Origin: Erythrobacter sp. SD-21
Lineage (GTDB): Bacteria > Pseudomonadota > Alphaproteobacteria > Sphingomonadales > Sphingomonadaceae
Length of the DNA stretch: 64,000 bases
NCBI RefSeq assembly: GCF_000181515.1
Contig: NZ_ABCG01000001.1
Coordinates: forward strand, 310,001 to 374,000
Direction: 5' to 3'
In this document: piece by piece, positions 44,742 to 55,155 of the stretch
Layout: each line of letters begins with the position of its first letter
How positions within the stretch are numbered: the first letter of the stretch is position 1
Notes under the pieces: model-generated
The model's database searches: none
Seen by the model: only the letters and a program-made list of their open reading frames with translations
What the model was told of the DNA's origin: nothing
Translations under genes and position numbers: made by a program

Positions 44742-45905
44742 TCAAACCGTCTGCACGCGGTTCTCGTCACGGTGCTTTTTAAGGTATTTCATGAACGGTG
44801 TACCGCCGGTGCCGACGTCGGGATCGTTGCCCGCAATCGAACCGGCCTGCTTGTTGATGTAGCTCGCCGCATATTCGAGATGCCGCGTGCGGAAGCGGGC
44901 CGACTGCTCGAGACAGGCGTTGAAGGCGTCCTTCAGCTCCTGGCTGTCGCTCGCGCTGACGAAATCGCGCAGTGTCGAATGCTTTGCGAGGTCTTCGATA
45001 AAGCGGCGGTGCTCGACCGGACGGTACTGGTGCAACTCATCGAGGAACTGGCGCAGCGGGTCTTCGCTATGGCCGACCTGGAACAGCGCATCCATCGCCG
45101 GGACGATGCTGGATTGCGAGCCGGTCTGGCCGCGGAAAGCCTGCGGCTTGCCTTCGTACCGGTCCATGCCTTCGTAAACGAGGCCGCCACCTTCCAGCGC
45201 GGGGTTATTGGCCCAGCCGTGGATGTAAGGGCGCACGCGATGGAAGTAGATGTAAGGGTCGCACTGCTCGGGCATCCGGGCGAAGTGGCCGTAGATACGT
45301 TCCCAGGCCTCGTCCATTTCCCTGAGCAGCCGGGTCGCCTCGACCTCGTCGCCTTCCTTCGCGAGCGTCACCAACCGCGCGGCGTCGTCGAGCAGCACGC
45401 CCGCTTCGGCCTCGATCGCGACGTGGACGAGCACGAACCAGTTCTCGTCCGCTCCGCACAGGAAGTTCTGGTGCATGGCGATGTTGTCGAGCGAGATCGG
45501 CCCCGACTTGTCGAGCCGGTACCAATTGTCGAGCACATAGCCGGAATAGGGCAGCAGGGGCGCCTGCCCGAGCCGGTCGGCAAGCGCGCACATGGGGCGC
45601 GAGAGGTTTGCCGGGAGATGCTTGGGCGGGGTCGTCTCGCCCCAGACATAGGCCTGCACGAGGAAGGAATAATGCACCATGGCGGTGCGGACTTCTTCTT
45701 CCGCGGCGGTCTTGGCCCAGTCGTCAATCTCTGGGTTGGGAAGGGTATCGAGCCAGTGCCGCACGCGGCCAGAGGTCAGCAGTGCGGAGAGTTTTCCGGC
45801 GGCTTCAACGATCGGTACGAAGCGTTCGGGAAGAGTGATTTCATCGATTTCGTAATGCGAAAGATAGCCGCGCTCGCGGCTCATACCGTAGTCTTTAAGC
45901 TCCAT
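44742..45905 (-). CDS. Indoleamine 2,3-dioxygenase family heme protein
   Basis: A 387-residue heme dioxygenase of the IDO superfamily, which opens the indole ring of tryptophan. The proximal heme ligand is His342 in RTRHLEYAASYI, followed by DVGTGGTPFMKYLKKHRD as in animal IDO; FRGQTGSQSSIVPAMDAL carries the residues that bind the heme propionate and substrate side. Bacterial IDO homologues are scattered and few are characterised. No kynurenine-pathway gene is nearby; the neighbours are unrelated, so the substrate is open. Confidence 0.88.
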   Translation of the reverse strand: MELKDYGMSRERGYLSHYEIDEITLPERFVPIVEAAGKLSALLTSGRVRHWLDTLPNPEIDDWAKTAAEEEVRTAMVHYSFLVQAYVWGETTPPKHLPANLSRPMCALADRLGQAPLLPYSGYVLDNWYRLDKSGPISLDNIAMHQNFLCGADENWFVLVHVAIEAEAGVLLDDAARLVTLAKEGDEVEATRLLREMDEAWERIYGHFARMPEQCDPYIYFHRVRPYIHGWANNPALEGGGLVYEGMDRYEGKPQAFRGQTGSQSSIVPAMDALFQVGHSEDPLRQFLDELHQYRPVEHRRFIEDLAKHSTLRDFVSASDSQELKDAFNACLEQSARFRTRHLEYAASYINKQAGSIAGNDPDVGTGGTPFMKYLKKHRDENRVQTV

Positions 45906-46021
45906 TTTGATGACTCATCGCCGGGCGCGGGTTGGGCCGCCCGGTCAATCCGTGCATTCGTATCCATTGTAACCGGTTGGCTCAACCGGGGGGCAGTGGA
46001 AAACTTGGCAATGACGTAGGG

Positions 46022-46495
46022 TCAACCAGTCGCACCAGGGAAGCGGACGAGGAGGTCGTAGGCAGCAGGATCGGCTGCTCCTGCAAGCTTGACTCCATTG
46101 CGAAGCCAGAAGGCGTGCTTGACGATTTCGGCCTGTTGCTCGATCCCGTAGCGATCGAGCGACCAGCCGGGCTTGAGCGAATAGTCATACCGTGCCCACG
46201 GCATGCGGTGGGTGACCAGATACCACTCACCCTTGGTCTGGACCTGCCAGACATGGACCAGTTCGTGTATCAGAAGGCCCTGACGGATCACGCTCTCGCG
46301 CGAGAAATCCTCGCAGTAGTTGGCGGAATTCGGATGGAAATGAAGATGGCCGCGCGGCGCCATCGTAATCTTTCGGGGCTGGAACGGAAACCATTTGCGC
46401 CGGCGGATCGTGACGCGCGCATAATCGATTGCATCTCCGAAGACGCTGCGCGCAAGGGCGATTTCGCCCGGGGTGAGGGGCCGTTCCCCGCCCAC
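46022..46495 (-). CDS. Small HExxH metallopeptidase-like protein (vgr-related)
   Basis: The 157-residue protein has a zinc-peptidase motif HELVH at 77-81 (LLIHELVHVWQ) with a third ligand candidate Glu in RYGIEQQAEIV near 119-123, and the DUF4157-like frame LTPGEIALARSVFGDAIDYARV. Related sphingomonad proteins are annotated as vgr-related. There is no signal peptide. The start is GTG 46495; no strong ribosome site is seen. Activity unproven. It precedes no partner; a PCu(A)C gene lies upstream on the same strand. Confidence 0.75.
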   Translation of the reverse strand: MGGERPLTPGEIALARSVFGDAIDYARVTIRRRKWFPFQPRKITMAPRGHLHFHPNSANYCEDFSRESVIRQGLLIHELVHVWQVQTKGEWYLVTHRMPWARYDYSLKPGWSLDRYGIEQQAEIVKHAFWLRNGVKLAGAADPAAYDLLVRFPGATG

Positions 46496-46557
46496 CGGAC
46501 AGGCGGAAGGGACCGGCTCCTCGTGACTTTCGACCCCGAGCGTATCGCGAAGATCGT

Positions 46558-47043
46558 TCAGCGATCGTCCCCGGCGGCTTGGATCTCCGCGGTGAAGCTG
46601 TGGGGCTTGTTCCCCGCCGCGACTAGCGTGACCTCGGCCGTGCCGCCTGCGGCCATGTCCTCGGGCAGTTCGAAGACCATTATGTGCATGCCGCCCGGGG
46701 CGAATTCGAGGCTGCTTCCCGGCTGGATGGTCTGGGGATGCGCTTCGCCCATCACCATCTTGTCGCCTTCCATGATCGACTGGTGCATTTCCGCCCGGCC
46801 GGCGCCTTCGACGGTGGCGTTGCGGAAGGTCACACTGCGATCACCCTTGTTGGCGAGATCGAAGTAGACAGCGGCCGGATTGCCGGCGACCGGAGGCAGG
46901 ACCAGTCGGGCGTTGGTAATCTCGATCCCGGCGATAGTGTTCGCGGGGGCGGCTTCTGCGGGCTGTTCGGCTTCGCTCCCGCAGGACGCGAGTGGAATAG
47001 CGGCACCGGCAAGCATCAGCGCGGCAATAATCGGTTTGTTCAT
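46558..47043 (-). CDS. PCu(A)C-type copper chaperone lipoprotein
   Basis: A 161-residue periplasmic copper chaperone that delivers Cu to cytochrome oxidase assembly. The lipobox is LASC in the signal peptide. The copper site is visible as MHQSIMEG, KMVMGEAH and GGMHIMVF, i.e. H-x10-M-x21-H-x-M-like spacing. No cox or sco gene is adjacent. It may be the first gene of a two-gene minus-strand unit with the metallopeptidase-like gene. Confidence 0.92.
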   Translation of the reverse strand: MNKPIIAALMLAGAAIPLASCGSEAEQPAEAAPANTIAGIEITNARLVLPPVAGNPAAVYFDLANKGDRSVTFRNATVEGAGRAEMHQSIMEGDKMVMGEAHPQTIQPGSSLEFAPGGMHIMVFELPEDMAAGGTAEVTLVAAGNKPHSFTAEIQAAGDDR

Positions 47044-47091
47044 GGCAATTTCCCTCTTGTGATAGGCGCAAAAAACTAGCGCAGGCCATCC

Positions 47092-47119
47092 CTTGTGCCA
47101 AGGAAAAGCGCTCTTATAT
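47092..47119 (+). promoter_or_regulatory. Heat-shock (RpoH-type) promoter of dnaK
   Basis: CTTGTG (47092-47097) and CTTATAT (47113-47119) with a 15-base spacer match the alphaproteobacterial sigma-32 pattern (CTTGAA and CYTATNT). It is 101 bp upstream of the dnaK start; the rest of 47044-47220 shows no gene and no CIRCE element. Confidence 0.6.
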
Positions 47120-47220
47120 CGCCCCTGTAATACACCGTTTTATCGAGCTGCCGACGGGTTTTGCCACTTACGGGAAACCAGCTGCGCAGCGTCCAATGAC
47201 TTGAAACAGATGGGGAAACC

Positions 47221-49152
<1,932 letters not shown>

Positions 49153-49172
49153 GACGCCTGATGAAAACTCCG

Positions 49173-49204
49173 CCCCCACCGGTGCCGCTGCGCTCCGGTG
49201 GGGG
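49173..49204 (+). terminator. Intercistronic hairpin between dnaK and dnaJ
   Basis: CCCCCACCGG (49173-49182) pairs perfectly with CCGGTGGGGG (49195-49204) around a 12-base loop, followed by TAAGTTTT rather than a clean T-run. It is either an attenuating terminator that lowers dnaJ expression or a stabilising 3' end for dnaK mRNA. Confidence 0.6.
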
Positions 49205-49227
49205 TAAGTTTTAGGGCGGGGATTGCC

Positions 49228-50352
49228 ATGTCAGCTACCGAAATCGATTTCTACGAAGTGCTCGGCGTCAGCCGCGATGCGGATGGCGCGGCCATCAAGA
49301 GCGCCTATCGCAAGCTCGCGATGAAGCATCACCCGGACAAGAACCCGGGCTGCACCGAGAGCGAGAACACCTTCAAGGCGATCAGCGTCGCTTATGATTG
49401 CCTCAAGGACCCGCAAAAGCGCGCAGCTTATGATCGGTATGGCCACGCAGCCTTTCAGAACGGCGGCGGCCCCGGCGGGGCGCATGGCAACGCCGATTTC
49501 GGCGATATCGGCGACATCTTCGAGACCATCTTCGGCTCCGCCTTTGGTGGCGGCGGCGGGCGTGCCCGTCCGCGGCGCGGAGCAGACCTGCGCTACGATA
49601 TGGAAATCGGGCTGGAAGACGCCTTCCACGGCAAGTCGACCGAAATCGAGATCGAGGTCAGCAAGGCCTGTGACACCTGCCACGGTTCGGGTGCGCAGCC
49701 CGGCACCCATGCCCGCACCTGCAATCTGTGCGGCGGGCAGGGCAATGTCCGCGCGAAGCAGGGCTTCTTCGTGGTCGAACGGCCGTGCCCGAATTGCCAC
49801 GGCGCGGGCGAAGTCATCACCTCGCCCTGCCGCGACTGCCGCGGCGAAGGGCGCGTGGACGTTCCGCAAAAGCTGGAGGTCGATATTCCTCCCGGCGTCG
49901 ACACCGGCACACGCATCCGCCTTTCCGGCAAGGGCGAAGCGGGTCCGCGCGGCGCGCCTGCGGGCGATCTCTACATCTTCGTCCATGTAAGGCCGCACGA
50001 GATTTTCCAGCGCGAAGGCACCACGCTCGCCACGCGTGTACCGATCAGCTTCACCAAGGCTGCGCTGGGCGGATCGATCGAAATTCCCGGCCTCGATGGC
50101 GAGGAACTCACTCTCGAAATTCCGGCCGGTATCCAGTCGGGCAAGCAACTGCGTCAACGCGGCGCAGGCATGCCCGTGCTGCAGGGGCGCGGACGCGGGG
50201 ACATGGTGGTCGAGATCGCGGTGGAAACGCCGACGAAACTTAGCAAGGAGCAGCGCGCGCTGCTCGAACAGTTCCGCGAGCTGGAAACGGGCGACGAATG
50301 CCCGCAGTCCAAGGGCTTCTTCGACAAGATCCGCACTGCTTTCGGCAGCTGA
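49228..50352 (+). CDS. dnaJ: Chaperone DnaJ (Hsp40)
   Basis: The 374-residue protein has the J domain with HPD (MKHHPDKNP) near 30-36, a Gly/Phe-rich segment, four CxxCxGxG zinc repeats (CDTCHGSG, CNLCGGQG, CPNCHGAG, CRDCRGEG) and the C-terminal substrate domain. This is full-length type I DnaJ. I chose ATG 49228 with GGGG upstream over a GTG-type upstream start. It is convergent with the patatin gene, ten bases apart. Confidence 0.97.
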   Translation: MSATEIDFYEVLGVSRDADGAAIKSAYRKLAMKHHPDKNPGCTESENTFKAISVAYDCLKDPQKRAAYDRYGHAAFQNGGGPGGAHGNADFGDIGDIFETIFGSAFGGGGGRARPRRGADLRYDMEIGLEDAFHGKSTEIEIEVSKACDTCHGSGAQPGTHARTCNLCGGQGNVRAKQGFFVVERPCPNCHGAGEVITSPCRDCRGEGRVDVPQKLEVDIPPGVDTGTRIRLSGKGEAGPRGAPAGDLYIFVHVRPHEIFQREGTTLATRVPISFTKAALGGSIEIPGLDGEELTLEIPAGIQSGKQLRQRGAGMPVLQGRGRGDMVVEIAVETPTKLSKEQRALLEQFRELETGDECPQSKGFFDKIRTAFGS

Positions 50353-50361
50353 TCGCGACGA

Positions 50362-52677
50362 TCAGGCGAGACGTTCCTCGATCTCGCCCCTGATCCCGTC
50401 GATCAGCGCGAGATCGAGACGACCGGCCTCTTCCTCCTCGTCGAGGATGGCTAGGAACGCGCGCCGCTTGAAATCGCGGCACCGTGCCTCGGGTAGCGGC
50501 GTGTCCAGCGTCGAGCAGGTGATATCGATCATCCGCTCGGCTCCGTGCAGCCGGCCCCAGAGGTAGTCGTTCTCCCGGTAGGCACGGCTGAAGAAAGCCC
50601 CGAAATTGTAGAACTCGATCCCGCGCAAGGTCGCCAGCGTGCCGCCGTCGCGCAGGCTGCGCGCGTCGTCCGGACTGATGCGGTCGACCTTGACCGGATC
50701 GAATTCGGTCAGCCCCTCGTGCCGCAGGAGCGGGAGCGTGGCGACATCGTAGAAAGGGAAGCCGAGATAGGCGAACAGCATGCGCCGCCGCAGATTGTCG
50801 GGCATTACCGAAAGCGCCTCGGCGAGCATTTCCTCCGCCCGGTCGTCGAGTTCGATGAGCAGGCGCCGGCTCTCCACATGATCGAGCAGAGCCGCGGGAT
50901 CGCGAAGCGCGCCCTGTGCGATCTCGCCGAAGGTGTCGCCCAGTGCAGCGGCTCCCTCCTTCTCGAAATAGAGCGACAGGATCGCGTAGATCGTGTTCCG
51001 GCCCTCTTCGAGCGCGGCGTCCGGTATCTCGGGATCGGCTTCCCAGTCGCGGGCCAGCCGCCTCGCCAGCAGGCGCAACCGGCGGATACGAAAACCGATA
51101 TCGTGTTCCCGGAAGAACAGGATGGCTTCGCGCGTCGCGCCCCCCTTGTCGCTCGCGAGCGTATCCAAACCGCGGCGGCTGAGTTCGCCCCTCAGCGCTT
51201 CCTCGATCGTTCCGTGATCGGTCAGGTGAAGGGTCGGCGCTTCCTGCCAGGCGAGCTTCGCGAGGCGCGTGACGATCCCGCTGACCTTGGCATGGGCGTA
51301 GGACTGGAAGGCATAGCCTGCCTGTTCGGCCGCCGCCTGCTGCGCTTTCTGACGCCACGCTTTGAGCCGCTTGGGCGTGGGGCGATCGAGGAACAGTGTG
51401 TAGCCGAACAGCTTCTCCACCGTCCGTTCGACATCCGGTCTCAGCGCCTTGATAATGCGCGACAGGCGCTCGGCCTCACGGCTTTGGCCTTCCAGCTGTT
51501 CGAGATTGTCCCGGATCGGCTGCTCGCGCGGGATGGTCGACAGGGAACCGAAGATCGAGGAGAAGAATCCGACATCGCCGGTCCGGCGTGCATGCCTTTC
51601 GCCGAAGCGGTCGGGGCGCGGATCGACATAGACGAAACGCCGGTCGATCTCGCGCTGGGCCGGGCGGCCACGCAAGGCGGCCATGGCCCCGCCGAAGGGC
51701 TTGTTCACCAGCACCGACCCGTCAATCAGCGAGACGCTTTCGACATTCTCGCGCATCACATGGACGGGCATGATCCGCTCGAGGAAATCCTCGCGACTTT
51801 GCCAGTCGTGTTGGCATTCCGTTGCAAGGCTATCGATCTCTTCCAGCTTGAGCGGAGGAAAGGCGCCGGGGAAACTCGCCGTAGCGCGCGCCGCGAAGAC
51901 AAGCTCCATCGGGTCCGCCAGGCTCACTCCGGCAAAGCCGGGGGTCTTGCGCCGGAAGGTGATCGGCATGCGATGCTCGCTGTCCTCGACGACCGGAGGG
52001 CTGTTGAGGCGGAGGAGTTCGAGATAGCCGTGAAAATCGGTCGCCGTCACGAACAGGTCGAGCGGGTGGTTCGGCGGAAGGAGCGGCGCCTCGCGCGGGG
52101 TCGCGGCCATGGAAGCAAAGGCCCGCGCCAAGAGGCGGGAGAAGCCGAGGCCCGAGAAAGGCGGTTCGAACCACCGTCCGCGGATAAGATGCGAGACCTT
52201 GCGCCGCACTTCCTGCCGGGTTTCCGGCGCCACTTCGGCCGCGATCTCGGTGCCCGGCCGGCTCAGCATCCAGGTCGCGAAGGGCTGGGCCCAGATCTTG
52301 CCGCCCGGCCAGCGCAGTTTTGCTTCCGGATCGGTCAGCTCGTCAACATCGGCCATCTCCAGCCACAGGTCGGTGAGCGGTTCGAGGCTCTGGCCGGAGA
52401 AGATGGCCTGGGCAAGGAAGACCGCATTGATGCCGCCCGCGCTCGCCCCGCTGGCGATATCGGGCAGGATGCGGAGGCGCAGTTTCTCGCTGGCCTCGAT
52501 CTCTTCGAGCATTTCAAGATAGACCGTATGCGCCCCGCCGCGCTTTTCGTGGTCCGCATGGAAATCGCGGCTCGCGCGGGCAAGCTGCCACACTTCGCGT
52601 GTGACGCCGTGCATGTAGACTGCCAGGCTGACCCCGCCATAGCAGACAAGCGCGATCCTCAGTTCCTTCTGCCGCAT
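50362..52677 (-). CDS. Large patatin-like phospholipase
   Basis: A 771-residue protein. The patatin domain at about 8-380 shows the serine hydrolase motif GASAGG (ASGASAGGINAVFLAQ) and the catalytic Asp in LIDGSVLVNKPFG; the N-terminal IALVCYGGVSLAVYMHG gives the oxyanion region. The C-terminal half (about 400-771, DUF3376-like) is helical and unassigned by me. No signal peptide; action on membrane lipids or lipid intermediates is inferred from the family. Start ATG 52677 with AAGGAAGG upstream; longer upstream frames lack family signal. Divergent from radA. Confidence 0.85.
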   Translation of the reverse strand: MRQKELRIALVCYGGVSLAVYMHGVTREVWQLARASRDFHADHEKRGGAHTVYLEMLEEIEASEKLRLRILPDIASGASAGGINAVFLAQAIFSGQSLEPLTDLWLEMADVDELTDPEAKLRWPGGKIWAQPFATWMLSRPGTEIAAEVAPETRQEVRRKVSHLIRGRWFEPPFSGLGFSRLLARAFASMAATPREAPLLPPNHPLDLFVTATDFHGYLELLRLNSPPVVEDSEHRMPITFRRKTPGFAGVSLADPMELVFAARATASFPGAFPPLKLEEIDSLATECQHDWQSREDFLERIMPVHVMRENVESVSLIDGSVLVNKPFGGAMAALRGRPAQREIDRRFVYVDPRPDRFGERHARRTGDVGFFSSIFGSLSTIPREQPIRDNLEQLEGQSREAERLSRIIKALRPDVERTVEKLFGYTLFLDRPTPKRLKAWRQKAQQAAAEQAGYAFQSYAHAKVSGIVTRLAKLAWQEAPTLHLTDHGTIEEALRGELSRRGLDTLASDKGGATREAILFFREHDIGFRIRRLRLLARRLARDWEADPEIPDAALEEGRNTIYAILSLYFEKEGAAALGDTFGEIAQGALRDPAALLDHVESRRLLIELDDRAEEMLAEALSVMPDNLRRRMLFAYLGFPFYDVATLPLLRHEGLTEFDPVKVDRISPDDARSLRDGGTLATLRGIEFYNFGAFFSRAYRENDYLWGRLHGAERMIDITCSTLDTPLPEARCRDFKRRAFLAILDEEEEAGRLDLALIDGIRGEIEERLA

Positions 52678-52748
52678 CGCCTTCCTTTGTGCACAGCTGC
52701 ACGGGTAAAGGCAATTGCGTTCCACAAATGTTCTGTTAGTCAATCGCC

Positions 52749-54113
52749 ATGGCAAAACCCAAGAAACGCTATGTCTGCCAGGCCTGTGGCTCGGTTTCGC
52801 ACCGGTGGCAGGGGCAATGTGCCGATTGCGCGGAATGGAACACGCTGACCGAAGACGCCCCGGCAACGGTGTTTTCAATGAAGCACGATCTGTCGAGCGG
52901 GGGCAGGGCGGTCGACTTCGTCGATCTTGACAAACCGGGCGAAATGCCGCTGCGCCAACGGACGGGGCTGGCCGAATTCGACCGGGCACTGGGCGGCGGT
53001 CTCGTGCCGGGCAGTGCGATCCTGATGGGTGGCGATCCGGGTATCGGCAAGTCGACGCTGCTGTTACAGGCCGCGGCCAAGGTCGCGCGCGAGGGGCATA
53101 GCGTCGCCTATGTCAGCGGCGAGGAAGCCTCGGGACAGGTCCGCATGCGCGCCGCGCGCCTCGGGCTGTGCGATGCGCCGGTGAAGCTGGCGGCGGCGAC
53201 CAGCGTGCGCGATATCCTGACTACGCTCGGCCAGATGGAAACGCCCAAGTTCCTCGTGATCGATTCGATTCAGACCATGCATTCGGACACGATCGAGGGC
53301 GCGCCCGGTACGGTCAGCCAGGTGCGCGGCTGTGCTTTCGAGCTGATCCGCTATGCCAAGGAAAACGGCGTCGCGCTGGTGCTGGTCGGCCATGTGACGA
53401 AGGACGGGAATATCGCCGGGCCGCGCGTGCTCGAACATATGGTCGACGTGGTGATGAGCTTCGAGGGCGAGCGCAGCCACCAATACCGTATCCTGCGCGC
53501 GCTCAAGAACCGCTTCGGCGCGGTGGACGAGATCGGCGTCTTCGCCATGGCGGGCGATGGACTGGAGGAGGTTGAGAATCCTTCCATGCTGTTCCTGTCG
53601 GGGCGCGACCAACCCTTGGCGGGCAGTTCGGTCTTCCCCGCGATGGAAGGGACGCGGCCCGTGCTGGTCGAGATCCAGGCGCTGATCGTGCGGCTGCAAT
53701 CGGGCGCGACCCCGCGGCGCGCGGTGGTAGGCTGGGACAATGGCAGGCTCGCGATGCTGCTCGCTGTGCTGGAATCGCGCTGCGGCCTCTCTTTCAGTTC
53801 GGCGGAAGTCTATCTCAACGTGGCGGGCGGCTATCGCCTGTCGGACCCCGCCGCCGACCTTGCCGTTGCCGCAGCGCTGGTGAGCGCGCTGGCCGACAAG
53901 CCTCTGCCGCAGCGCAGCGTTTGGCTGGGCGAGGTCAGCCTGGCCGGCGAAGTGCGCCCGGTCGCCCATGGCGGCGTGCGCCTGCGCGAAGCCGCCAAGC
54001 TGGGGTTCGACAGGGGCTTCGGTCCGCCCGATGCGAAGAACGGTTCGGCGGAACTCCAGTATGGAGAGCTGGGACAACTCGCGAACCTCGTTGACCGGGT
54101 GATGAGCAGTTAA
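52749..54113 (+). CDS. radA: DNA repair protein RadA
   Basis: Recombination helicase-like protein that aids branch migration. The 454 residues begin with a zinc finger (YVCQACGSVSHRWQGQCADC), followed by the RecA-like ATPase with Walker A GGDPGIGKS near 95 and the RadA-specific KNRFG motif (ALKNRFGAVDEIGVF) near 250, and the C-terminal Lon-protease-like domain (about 340-454). cvpA follows on the same strand. Confidence 0.97.
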   Translation: MAKPKKRYVCQACGSVSHRWQGQCADCAEWNTLTEDAPATVFSMKHDLSSGGRAVDFVDLDKPGEMPLRQRTGLAEFDRALGGGLVPGSAILMGGDPGIGKSTLLLQAAAKVAREGHSVAYVSGEEASGQVRMRAARLGLCDAPVKLAAATSVRDILTTLGQMETPKFLVIDSIQTMHSDTIEGAPGTVSQVRGCAFELIRYAKENGVALVLVGHVTKDGNIAGPRVLEHMVDVVMSFEGERSHQYRILRALKNRFGAVDEIGVFAMAGDGLEEVENPSMLFLSGRDQPLAGSSVFPAMEGTRPVLVEIQALIVRLQSGATPRRAVVGWDNGRLAMLLAVLESRCGLSFSSAEVYLNVAGGYRLSDPAADLAVAAALVSALADKPLPQRSVWLGEVSLAGEVRPVAHGGVRLREAAKLGFDRGFGPPDAKNGSAELQYGELGQLANLVDRVMSS

Positions 54114-54122
54114 TAAACCCCA

Positions 54123-54136
54123 AACCCCTAGGGGTT
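54123..54136. repeat. Perfect palindrome between radA and cvpA
   Basis: AACCCCTAGGGGTT is an exact 14-bp palindrome just after the radA stop; with ACCC and GGGT just outside it could extend to a cruciform. No T-run follows, and cvpA begins 11 bases later, so a role in 3'-end formation or coupling is possible. Confidence 0.5.
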
Positions 54137-54147
54137 ATTTGGGTCTT

Positions 54148-54693
54148 ATGACGGGTTTCGATCTTCTTTTCCTTCTGATCGTCGGCGTGGCAGCCGTCGG
54201 CGGGTTCATGCGCGGCTTCCTCCAGGAGGTGCTTTCGCTCGCATCGTGGATTCTGGCCGCCTTCGCGATCCGGTTCCTGCACACGCCGCTCACGCTGGCC
54301 TTGCAGGACTGGATCGGTGCCGGCGTGACGACTTCGGTTCTCGCATTTACCTTCCTGCTGCTGATCCCCTATGCCGCGATGAAGGTTATCGCGAACAATG
54401 TCGGGCAAGCCTCGCGCGGCTCGGTCCTCGGCCCGATCGATCGGGTGCTCGGCTTCGGATTCGGCGCGCTCAAGGGCTTTGTCATCGTCGTCATCGCTTT
54501 CTCGGTCCTCGTGCTCGGCTACGATTCCGTGTGGGACTATCGCGGGCGCCCGGTGTGGATTACCACGGCGCGCAGCTACGAAGTGGTCGACGCCGGGTCA
54601 CGCTCCGTGGTCGAAGTTCTCGCCCAACGCCGCGCCAAGCTGCGCGGGGAGGAAGCAGCAGCTGCGGTCGATGCCGAAGCGCAGGCCGAGTGA
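54148..54693 (+). CDS. cvpA: CvpA family membrane protein
   Basis: A 181-residue protein with four hydrophobic segments in the first 130 residues (FDLLFLLIVGVAAVGGFMRG, then LSLASWILAAFAIRFL and later ones) and a charged alanine-rich C-terminus, typical of CvpA/colicin-V-production proteins. I chose ATG 54148 over TTG 54139. Its stop overlaps the GTG start of the IscU-like gene by three bases. Confidence 0.85.
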   Translation: MTGFDLLFLLIVGVAAVGGFMRGFLQEVLSLASWILAAFAIRFLHTPLTLALQDWIGAGVTTSVLAFTFLLLIPYAAMKVIANNVGQASRGSVLGPIDRVLGFGFGALKGFVIVVIAFSVLVLGYDSVWDYRGRPVWITTARSYEVVDAGSRSVVEVLAQRRAKLRGEEAAAAVDAEAQAE

Positions 54694-55115
54694 CACAGGC
54701 GGTTCGCCGGGCGCTCTATTCGCCTGAACTGCTCGCGCTTGCCGTCGAGCTGGCCGACCATCCCTACGATGCTGATGCGCCCCTCCAGGGTCAGGCACAT
54801 TCGCGTAGCTGCGGGAGTTCGATTGCTCTCTCCCTCGACCCGGCAAGCAGGCTGGGCCTCAGGGTGACGGCCTGCGCGGTAGGGCAGGCATCCGCCGCGA
54901 TCTTCGCGCGTCATTTCGACGCCCATCCGGTGGCTCGACTTTCGGCGACGCACAACCAGATCGAGCGCTGGCTGGGCGGCGCGGAGGAACGTCCCGACTG
55001 GCCCGGCATGCAAATTCTCGAGCCCGCGCGCGCCTATCCCGGCCGCCATGGCGCGATCCTCTTGCCGTGGAGAGCCGCCCTCGATGCGCTTTCCAAGGGC
55101 GGGGCGGGGCGCTAA
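54690..55115 (+). CDS. IscU/NifU-N-like iron-sulfur scaffold protein
   Basis: A 141-residue relative of the IscU/NifU N-terminal family. Two of the three cluster-ligand positions are cysteines (SRSCGSS and VTACAVGQ); at the third (family RK.CALLPW) this protein has RHGAILLPW with Gly in place of Cys. It may therefore hold a cluster differently or act as a non-canonical scaffold; this form is common in sphingomonads. The start is GTG 54690, overlapping the cvpA stop. Confidence 0.8.
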   Translation: MTQAVRRALYSPELLALAVELADHPYDADAPLQGQAHSRSCGSSIALSLDPASRLGLRVTACAVGQASAAIFARHFDAHPVARLSATHNQIERWLGGAEERPDWPGMQILEPARAYPGRHGAILLPWRAALDALSKGGAGR

Positions 55116-55155
55116 GTCCCTTCGCCACGTCGCGATAGAGAGGGGAGCGAGAACA

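Noticed and set aside
47044-47220. CIRCE element in the dnaK leader
   Set aside because: No TTAGCACTC/GAGTGCTAA-like dyad is present; only an RpoH-type promoter is seen.
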